DNA of 5,655 nt from an uncultured Flavobacteriales bacterium (lineage in GTDB: Bacteria > Bacteroidota > Bacteroidia > Flavobacteriales_E > Vicingaceae): the NCBI GenBank assembly GCA_913059105.1, contig CAJXRL010000179.1:1-5655 (forward strand). Reading direction: 5' to 3'. Both the position numbers and the translations under genes were made by a program. How positions within the stretch are numbered: the stretch's first letter is position 1; every line of letters starts with the position of its first letter. Below the pieces are notes generated by a model. It was not told the origin of the DNA and searched no databases. It saw nothing but the letters and a program-made list of their open reading frames with translations. This document shows positions 1-5,655 of the stretch, piece after piece.

Positions 1-30
1 CGTGGGCTCGGAGATGTGTATAAGAGACAG
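1..30. other. Nextera read-2 adapter remnant with Tn5 mosaic end (sequencing artefact)
   Basis: Positions 12-30 are exactly the 19-bp Tn5 mosaic end (AGATGTGTATAAGAGACAG), and positions 1-11 (CGTGGGCTCGG) are the adjoining part of the Illumina Nextera read-2 (P7-side) transposase adapter. This is library-construction sequence and not part of the genome, so biological sequence begins at 31. Its reverse complement recurs at 5609-5638 and makes a 30-bp inverted terminal repeat that could be misread as transposon ends. Confidence 0.98.
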
Positions 31-244
31 GTCAAGAAAAAGAAATTTGCAAAATAGATATTACGCAAAGACTACGCGTAACGCAATCGCTGTTCTAAGA
101 AGTTCTGAGGACAAGAAAGAAGCTCAAGCTAGTTTGCCTAAAGTGGTAAGCATGATTGATAAATTGGCTAAGAGGAACATCATTCATAAGAAAAAAGCTG
201 CAAACTTAAAATCTAAGTTAACGAAGCACGTTTCTGCAATTTAA
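31..244 (+). CDS. rpsT: 30S ribosomal protein S20, 5'-truncated
   Basis: S20 is a small basic protein that binds the 5' domain of 16S rRNA early in assembly of the small ribosomal subunit. The visible 70 residues, from the first complete genomic codon at 32-34 to the TAA at 242-244, carry the S20 signature: NRYYAKTTRNAI near the start, LPKVVSMIDKLAKRNIIH in the middle, and KKAANLKSKLTKHVSAI at the C-terminus. Bacteroidota S20 is usually about 83-84 residues, so roughly 13-14 N-terminal residues, normally beginning MANHKSALKR, are missing because the contig ends here. The frame stays open into the adapter, and a GTG at position 2 could be taken for a start. The resulting peptide MGSEMCIRDR is adapter translation and should be removed. 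No promoter or leader is visible. A strong terminator follows 21 bp after the stop. Identity is secure from the sequence alone. Confidence 0.96.
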
Positions 245-265
245 TAATTGCAACAAAATTTAATG

Positions 266-297
266 AAAAGGCTTCTCCATTGGAGAGGCCTTTTTTT
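266..297 (+). terminator. Rho-independent terminator of rpsT
   Basis: The arms 266-278 and 282-294 form a 13-bp stem around a 3-nt loop (279-281, ATT). The stem has nine strong pairs including one U-G wobble (273/287) and four A-U pairs at the base, followed by a run of seven T (291-297). It lies 21 bp after the rpsT stop codon. It also sits 7 bp beyond the end of the convergent minus-strand phosphatase gene and may stop that transcript as well. In that direction the wobble becomes an A-C mismatch and only four T follow the stem, so the structure looks optimised for the plus strand. Confidence 0.9.
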
Positions 298-300
298 GTT

Positions 301-996
301 TTAGCGCTCCGCGTATTTCTGAGTGTGTGTATTATTAGAATCCATATTTAGGCACAATAACCTTCCTTGGTCTTCTTCCTTTATATTTGTACATCCACTA
401 TCAATACAAATGATTGGCTTTTTCAACTTAATGTTCTTCTTGATTTTTTTTAGCTGGCTTGGGGTGTGACCAATAATTATCTGTTTGCCGCCGAAGAGTT
501 TACTGTTATATTTTAAATCTCGAGTCTGAAGCATGGCTTGTTTATCTTCAAAGGTGTTTTCCTTATAGTTAAACCCTGCATGAACGAGAAAGTAATCGTC
601 CGTTTCAATATAGTGATAACTGTTGCTCAATAACTCGAAATATTCTGACCTTATTTTTTTGCCTTCTAAAAGTTCCAAAGCATTTAAGCTTTTAAGAGTT
701 CTTTTCCGCTGTCCTACTGTTTTGTTCTTGCTGTTTAGTACCATCTGTTCATGATTTCCTCGAATGAAAAACACTTGATAGCCATTGTTTTGAAGTTTAA
801 TTATCCGATTTAATACTTTCGCTGAATGGGGCCCTTTATTGATAACATCCCCTAATAAGAAAAGCTGGTCTTGTTTGATAAGTTCAACTTTGTTAAGCAA
901 TTTTTTAAATGTTCTGCTGCAGCCGTGGATGTCAGAAATAACGAGCCTTCTCCCGTTTGTTGGTTTATTTATGAAGGTAGAGCGTAATTTCTTCAT
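301..996 (-). CDS. Metallophosphoesterase, PPP-family (bacterial Ser/Thr phosphatase-like)
   Basis: This is a complete 231-residue protein, a usual length for bacterial single-domain PPP phosphatases. The calcineurin-like metal-binding motifs appear in order: SDIHGC (D22, H24), GDVINKGP (D50), RGNHEQ (N81 and the likely catalytic H82), HAGF (H139), IGHTP (H177) and IDSGC (D199). By family knowledge these bind two metal ions and hydrolyse phosphomonoesters, on phosphoproteins or on small molecules such as diadenosine polyphosphates; the substrate cannot be read from sequence. The second motif is normally GDxxDRG; here it is N-K in place of D-R, so the usual phosphate-contacting arginine is lysine. 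There is no signal peptide, and the protein is lysine-rich and presumably cytoplasmic. The ATG at 994-996 is 15 bp after the upstream protease stop, with no Shine-Dalgarno motif between them, which suggests cotranscription. It converges on rpsT. The family call is firm; the specific role is unknown. Confidence 0.9.
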   Translation of the reverse strand: MKKLRSTFINKPTNGRRLVISDIHGCSRTFKKLLNKVELIKQDQLFLLGDVINKGPHSAKVLNRIIKLQNNGYQVFFIRGNHEQMVLNSKNKTVGQRKRTLKSLNALELLEGKKIRSEYFELLSNSYHYIETDDYFLVHAGFNYKENTFEDKQAMLQTRDLKYNSKLFGGKQIIIGHTPSQLKKIKKNIKLKKPIICIDSGCTNIKEEDQGRLLCLNMDSNNTHTQKYAER

Positions 997-1011
997 GAAC
1001 TTAAATCGTAA

Positions 1012-3795
1012 CTATTTAGCGACAACAAATTTCTGTTGAATTAGTAAATTATTTCCTTCAATTTTGAGTACATAAATTCCAGTTTCAAATTCTAGATTGT
1101 TTAGCAATAATTGGTTTTTACCTCTATTGAAAGAGACTTCTGTAGCGGTATACACTTTTCTTCCTTGCAGGTCATAAATATTAAGTTGCACATTCTCCCT
1201 TTTTGCTAAGTTCAACTCTAAATTGATAAAGCCTAAAGCCGGGTTTGGGTAAATTTTTAAACTATTGCTAAGAGAAATTTGCGGTATTTCTTGAGTGGAA
1301 AGCGCTAGTCTTTCATATATATTCTTTAACGTATCACTTTCGGTTTGTAAGGTTTTTAATGAATCTGATATTACTACCAAGAAACTAACGTAGAAAAAAG
1401 ATCCTCTTGCTAGTGATACAGGGCCAACAGAATTAACATCAATAATATCATTCCCATCAGTAGAAGCTGCACCTGCAAAGTGCCTATTGGTTGATAATAC
1501 TTGAATTTTTTCTATATCTGAAAACCCATCAGAGGCATTTATGCCCCCTGAGCCATTTAGTGCATTATCAATTGCATAATGGGTAGTTGCCAGATTAGAG
1601 TCGCTTACTAGAACTCTTACTCCACAAAATAACGCAGTGTCTGTTGCAAAACTAATGCCCATTTGCCTTGCAGCATCATAGCTTACCTTATTTCTGTCAA
1701 AGTTCAAGATATCCCAATCTAGAATTAGCCCTGCAAATAAGTTATTATAATCAACTGTTCCAGTATTGATTATTTTGTATTCATAAATGATAGAGTTTTG
1801 TGCTTGTGCATGTTTGAATACATAGCATCTATTTTCAATTCTTAATTGATCGTTTGAAGGAGGAATGAAATTGGAAGAACTATACGTTTGAAAATCGGCT
1901 AGTTTTGGTGTTTCAGGACGTATAACCTCTTCTGTATTGAAGTCATCATCATTTCCATTGTCTCCTCTAAATTTGTTGGCGACAAAGTTATTTTGAGATC
2001 CGATTAGTAAACTTCCATCCCACAAAAGAGAACTCCCATCTTTGTATTTAATCCCTTCACCTATTTGACGACTTGGTCCAGTGTAGCCTATTCCACCGTC
2101 GCTTATTACCGTAACCGTTAAATTGTTTTCTTGAATCGTCAAAAAATCAGAATTAACAATTGTCGAAAAGTATTGGTTTTTACTGTAGTTGTCTGCAGTA
2201 ATTGAAATTTCAAATTCTATCAATTCGTCAAACCCAATTCCTTGATTAACTATAAATTCAAAAGGGTTGGTTCTTACCGGAAAGGAGTCTAACGAGTTTA
2301 AGTTTCCAATGTTTATTGAGGTAGAATTGATAGACTGTAATTTATTGCCAATTGTACTGATATTAACGGCGACATTTTTTGCATTCTTTAACCAATTCAT
2401 AAATGACCCTTCAATTCTTAAGGTGTCGCCAACCACAAAAGTTTCATCGTTTTTGTCGGTAATTGAATTATTTTGAAATAAAATTCCTGGTTTTGAAGAA
2501 TCTGAAACTGCAAAAAAAGCATTCACTCTTCCAGCACCAATTTTACCGGCATATTTAGGGTCATTGAAGGTATCAATATTGTCCCCGTTATTTATAATTT
2601 GCTCGGTAATTTGTTGCCACGTGTAATTTGGAAACTGAGCTTTTACTAAACCTGCAATACCTGCAACTATTGGTGCTGCCATCGATGTTCCTCCGTTTAC
2701 CCCGTAACCACCAATTGCATTAGTGGTTAGAATGTTGTCTCCAGGAGCCATGATGTCTGTCCAATACCCAAAGTTGGAGTTTGTCTTTACTGTATCAGGA
2801 TTTGTTAGTGAACCTACCGAAAGAACATTGTCATAAGCAGCAGGGTAAAAGTGATTTTCAAAACCATTGTTTCCCGTTGCGGCTATTACTAAACAGCCTT
2901 TGTTCAGGCTAGCGTAGTTGATTATATCTTGAGCGTATTGTCTAAACTCTGTGCTTCCCCATGAATTAGTAATGATAAAAGCTCCATGATCAGCTGCGTA
3001 AACAATTCCTTCATATGCTCCGGTTAATTGACCAGAAGAAGATTGGTCAATTTTTACAGGCATTAGTCTGGTTTTAAAACCTGCACCACTAATTCCTGTT
3101 ACATTATCTGTAACAGCGCTAACCAGTCCACCGACATTTATTCCATGTCCCGAGTTAGCGAATCCCACATCATTGTCATTATCTGCTACATCCCATCCTA
3201 GGAAGTTATCAATGTAACCATCGTTATCGTCGTCGACGCCATTAATTGTGTCGTTGTAGTTGTATGAGTAATTTGCTACCATATCTGGATGGTCAGTGTC
3301 CGTTCCAGTATCTGTGAATGCTACTACAACATTTGTGTCGCCTTGCTGAATGTCCCATGCTCGAAAAAGATCAACAGCGCCTAAATACCATTGACTACCT
3401 AATAAAGTATCGTTTGGAGTATAGGTTAATTGATTAATTACTTTCATTTCTGCATAGGCAACAGACTCCATACTGTTGAATTGAGAAATTAACTTTGCTA
3501 CATCTGCTAAAGGATCTATTTGTATAGAATACAGGGTGCTTAAGTCAACTAATTTAGGGCCACCCTTTTTTGTGTTAGGTTGCTGATGATTGGGGAAAAG
3601 CTTTCGAACGTGAGTAACAGCACTTTTTTGCACTTCTTGCTCAATTTCGGGAATTTGAATTGCGGATTTTTGACATTTATTCCCGTATTCAGGTTTAATT
3701 TTTACAATAATTTCTCCTGCAACAAAGCTTGATTTAATTTGGCCGTGGCATAGTGTTACAAGAAGTAGAGTAGTGAAAAGTAAAAGTATTCTCAT
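1012..3795 (-). CDS. Secreted subtilisin-like (S8) serine protease with T9SS type A sorting domain
   Basis: This complete 927-residue protein has a Sec signal peptide (R2, hydrophobic 3-15, probable cleavage near G18), then a propeptide-like region beginning GEIIVKIKP (about 28-120). The S8 catalytic domain spans about 130-430: D162 in TDTGTD, H217 in SGHGINVGG, oxyanion-hole N309 in ATGNNG and nucleophile S371 in GGTSMAAP. An acidic stretch at 187-193 (VDDDNDG) resembles calcium-binding loops of related proteases. Residues 430-840 are beta-rich with no family I can name. The C-terminus (844-927) is a T9SS type A sorting domain: KIYPNP, then NIYDLQGRKV, then GIYVLKI, ending QKFVVAK. The protein is expected to cross the inner membrane by Sec and the outer membrane by T9SS, losing the sorting domain at the surface; the substrate is unknown. 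The ATG at 3793-3795 overlaps the TGA of the upstream protease gene and is supported by the signal peptide directly after it. The histidine motif is unusual, with HGIN instead of HGTH, but the catalytic triad is intact, so I expect an active enzyme. Confidence 0.93.
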   Translation of the reverse strand: MRILLLFTTLLLVTLCHGQIKSSFVAGEIIVKIKPEYGNKCQKSAIQIPEIEQEVQKSAVTHVRKLFPNHQQPNTKKGGPKLVDLSTLYSIQIDPLADVAKLISQFNSMESVAYAEMKVINQLTYTPNDTLLGSQWYLGAVDLFRAWDIQQGDTNVVVAFTDTGTDTDHPDMVANYSYNYNDTINGVDDDNDGYIDNFLGWDVADNDNDVGFANSGHGINVGGLVSAVTDNVTGISGAGFKTRLMPVKIDQSSSGQLTGAYEGIVYAADHGAFIITNSWGSTEFRQYAQDIINYASLNKGCLVIAATGNNGFENHFYPAAYDNVLSVGSLTNPDTVKTNSNFGYWTDIMAPGDNILTTNAIGGYGVNGGTSMAAPIVAGIAGLVKAQFPNYTWQQITEQIINNGDNIDTFNDPKYAGKIGAGRVNAFFAVSDSSKPGILFQNNSITDKNDETFVVGDTLRIEGSFMNWLKNAKNVAVNISTIGNKLQSINSTSINIGNLNSLDSFPVRTNPFEFIVNQGIGFDELIEFEISITADNYSKNQYFSTIVNSDFLTIQENNLTVTVISDGGIGYTGPSRQIGEGIKYKDGSSLLWDGSLLIGSQNNFVANKFRGDNGNDDDFNTEEVIRPETPKLADFQTYSSSNFIPPSNDQLRIENRCYVFKHAQAQNSIIYEYKIINTGTVDYNNLFAGLILDWDILNFDRNKVSYDAARQMGISFATDTALFCGVRVLVSDSNLATTHYAIDNALNGSGGINASDGFSDIEKIQVLSTNRHFAGAASTDGNDIIDVNSVGPVSLARGSFFYVSFLVVISDSLKTLQTESDTLKNIYERLALSTQEIPQISLSNSLKIYPNPALGFINLELNLAKRENVQLNIYDLQGRKVYTATEVSFNRGKNQLLLNNLEFETGIYVLKIEGNNLLIQQKFVVAK
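3792..3795 (-). promoter_or_regulatory. ATGA stop/start overlap coupling the two protease genes
   Basis: On the minus strand these four bases read ATGA. The TGA ends the upstream protease and the ATG starts the downstream one. No Shine-Dalgarno-like purine run is evident in the last codons of the upstream gene, so start of the second gene by re-initiating ribosomes is plausible. The overlap is seen directly; coupling is inferred from its geometry. Confidence 0.75.
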
Positions 3796-5608
3796 TCAAT
3801 CAATAGTTTTTTCTGAATTGTTCCTTTTGAACTGTACGCTCGTAATAAATAGATTCCTTTAGTAATAAGACTCAAATTTAAGCTGAATTGTTGTCCACTC
3901 TGATGTATTTTTTCTGACAAGACTAACTTTCCTGTTGCATCAAACAAATCAATTTTTTCAATATTTAAATCTGTTTCAGTTGTAATTACAATACTTCCTT
4001 TGCTCGGATTAGGTTGTATTGAAAGGGTTTGGGGCGAGAATTCTTTAATTCCAGTAAAAATTAAATTAATGGTATCTGAATTGATACTACATCCATTATT
4101 AACAGTTAGCCTGCAATAATAACTGCCACTTGTTTGTGCTAAAAGTGATGAATTCATAGCGCCTAGAAGTCGTGAATTGTTGAAATACCATTGGTAGAAA
4201 CCGTTCGGAGAAATGCTAAGTGCATTTCCTGAGCGTATAATGGTTGGTTTTGAAGGTAAAGGATTGAATTGAAGCTTCAGTGTATCGGTAGTAGCAGTGC
4301 AACCGAATTGATTCTCTACTGTGGCATAATAATCATCACTTTTTGAAGCCCGAATACTTGAAACAGTATCGGCAGTATTCCATAGATAAGAGGAATAGCT
4401 AGGAGATAAAGAAAGAGGAACACTATCTCCAACACAAAGATTAGGAAGAATTGTTGCCAAACTTGGATAGAAAACTCTTCCTTTCAGAAAGTTAAATCCA
4501 TCTGCTTTACCATTCCCATAAGTAAAGTTACTTTGAGTTCCCGTAAATTGATCTTTCTTAGCACTGGAATGCAAATCAGAAAGTATTTGACTTTGTGTAG
4601 CATTTGGACACATTTGTAAATAAAGTGCTACCATTCCCGCTACTGTGGGAGATGCCATCGACGTTCCTCCATTCCTCCAATGCATAGTATCAGGGCTAAT
4701 TTTTTGAGGACTTGAATTTAGCAAGCCCCTTATGGTGGCAATTCTTCCACTGCTAAACATAAAATCTCCTGCACTGCTAACATTCGGTTTTATGTCATTT
4801 AATCGATTTGGGCCAAGACTTGAATTCACACTAATTTGCCCAGGTGTTACACCCATATTTCTTACTGTTCGAGTCACATCGGTATATAATCTTCTATTGT
4901 AATGGTTTCCAACGGAGATTACTGAAGGGGAGCAAGTAAAACTGCTAACCATCGTTTGCAGTGAGTCAGGTTTACTGTAATTGCGAATTAAAGGATATTG
5001 CAGAGGGCTAGGTAGATTAGAATTAACCATGTTGCTGTGTCTGAACAATGAATAAGAAGAATAAATGTCAACTTTTCCTGTGCCTTTGGTTTCAAATCTG
5101 AATAGGAATTGAGCTGAATCAGGATTTACAATGGCAACTTCTAGTTTATATCTTCCTTGATTTTGCTCTGCATACGTTTCGATAGTTGCTAATTTGTTTC
5201 CTTGCTGGTCTCTCAAGGTATCATAGAAAATAGTATTGAGGCGATTTTGAATACCAGAGAATGCTGTTCGACCTTTGAAGGAATATATTCCGTTCAATTC
5301 CTTATCTGCTCCAATAGCGAACTGCAAATTTCGGAAGTTGGCTGTGTCAGACCAAACTTCATAATACAAACCACCTAAACCTGCCCATTGAGCAGTAGAA
5401 TTTTCAAACCAGGTAAAAGCTGTATCGTTAGCAGGTGATTGTTGTACATGAAATTTCTGATTCCCTGCGTTCCCATTAGCGCAAACAAATGATCGACCTG
5501 ACTTTTGATTAATTAACCCAGCTATAATTCTTGCTGCAATGTCTTTTCCGTCGTGAGATCCAACGTAGGTTCCAACACTTGCATTTATAACGCAAGGCAT
5601 TCCTAAAG
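3792..5608 (-). CDS. Subtilisin-like (S8) protease with Ig-like modules and T9SS type A sorting domain, 5'-truncated
   Basis: The coding frame runs open into the adapter at the right end. The ATG at 5598-5600 is internal (preceded in frame by Leu-Gly), so no true start, signal peptide or promoter is visible. Numbering from that Met, the order is: PCVINASVG (3-10), a core strand of the S8 fold; the oxyanion-hole N44 in ANGNAG; an insertion of about 180 residues; SVGNHYNRR (229-237) and SSLGPNRL (260-267), matching the fold's SVG and SSRGP segments; and nucleophile S314 in GGTSMASPTVAG. The catalytic Asp and His precede the visible part and are missing. Two Ig-like modules follow (about 380-445 and 448-515, the second with FYQWYFNNSRLLGAMNSS and GSYYCRLTVNNGC). 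A T9SS type A sorting domain ends the protein (about 527-602: SIQPNPSKG, DLFDATGKLV, GIYLLRAY, IQKKLLIE). By family knowledge it is a Sec- and T9SS-exported cell-surface or released protease. It is the first visible gene of the minus-strand operon. Activity cannot be judged without the missing part. Confidence 0.9.
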
Positions 5609-5655
5609 CTGTCTCTTATACACATCTCCGAGCCCACGAGACAGGCAGAAATCTC
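5609..5655. other. Nextera read-2 adapter read-through with i7 index (sequencing artefact)
   Basis: Positions 5609-5627 are the reverse complement of the Tn5 mosaic end, and 5628-5642 (CCGAGCCCACGAGAC) complete the Nextera read-2 adapter. Positions 5643-5650 (AGGCAGAA) match the i7 index I remember as N703, and 5651-5655 (ATCTC) begin the P7 flow-cell sequence. The order is what a read running past its insert gives. Biological sequence ends at 5608. Confidence 0.98.

Noticed and set aside
839..1039. Plus-strand open frame of 66 codons
   Set aside because: It is antisense to the well-supported phosphatase gene and protease 3' end, and its translation shows no recognisable motif.
2267..2476. 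Plus-strand open frame of 69 codons with hydrophobic stretches
   Set aside because: It is antisense to the protease coding region. The hydrophobic look arises from reading the complement of a polar, Asn/Ser-rich coding sequence, and no start signals are seen.
3096..3116. 8-bp perfect inverted repeat with a 5-nt spacer (CTGTTACA / TGTAACAG), a possible operator or hairpin
   Set aside because: It lies inside the protease coding region at ordinary S8 sequence, has no T-tract, and about one such repeat is expected by chance in a window this size.
3742..3795. Lipoprotein signal peptide with Cys16 of the complete protease as the lipidated residue
   Set aside because: The residue before the cysteine is Leu, which does not fit a lipobox. 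An ordinary signal peptidase I site near G18 fits better, as does the T9SS sorting domain.
5598..5600. ATG as the start codon of the upstream protease
   Set aside because: The frame stays open through it to the contig edge, there is no signal peptide after it, and it falls within the S8 core, so it is an internal methionine.
1..5655. Perfect 30-bp terminal inverted repeat containing the Tn5 mosaic end, suggesting a transposon
   Set aside because: The repeat is exactly Nextera adapter and is followed on the right by an index and P7 sequence. No transposase gene lies between the ends.

Overview
The window is one short assembled contig, about 5.58 kb of real DNA (positions 31-5608), flanked at both ends by leftover Illumina Nextera (Tn5 tagmentation) adapter sequence. 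The DNA is AT-rich. It encodes a Bacteroidota-type S20 ribosomal protein and two secreted proteases that end in type IX secretion system (T9SS) sorting domains. T9SS is essentially confined to the Bacteroidetes/FCB group, so the source is very probably a member of Bacteroidota. No genus can be assigned from this sequence. The start sites show no Shine-Dalgarno motifs, which also fits that phylum.

Layout: (1) 1-30 is adapter. (2) 31-244, plus strand, is the 3' part of rpsT (30S ribosomal protein S20), missing about 13-14 N-terminal residues. (3) 266-297 is a strong hairpin plus T-tract, the rpsT terminator, lying between convergent genes. (4) On the minus strand, read from right to left, is a three-gene apparent operon. 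It starts with a 5'-truncated subtilisin-like (S8) protease with a T9SS C-terminal domain (3792-5608). A complete S8 protease with signal peptide, propeptide and T9SS C-terminal domain follows (1012-3795), overlapping the first by ATGA. A PPP-type metallophosphoesterase (301-996) begins 15 bp after the second protease. (5) 5609-5655 is adapter, including an i7 index octamer.

The two proteases are predicted to be exported by Sec, moved across the outer membrane by T9SS and released or anchored at the cell surface. Their overlap suggests coupled translation and coordinated amounts. They differ in architecture: one carries a long insertion inside the protease domain and two Ig-like modules, while the other has a long uncharacterised beta-rich region between protease and sorting domain. 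The phosphatase has no signal peptide and should be cytoplasmic. Its link to the proteases rests only on spacing and orientation.

I see no tRNA, rRNA, CRISPR array, insertion sequence or phage gene. The only long inverted repeat (1-30 against 5609-5638) is the adapter, not a transposon end. I found no convincing undescribed system. The points most worth checking are the tandem overlapping T9SS proteases, the altered histidine motif and middle region of the complete protease, and the adapter contamination.
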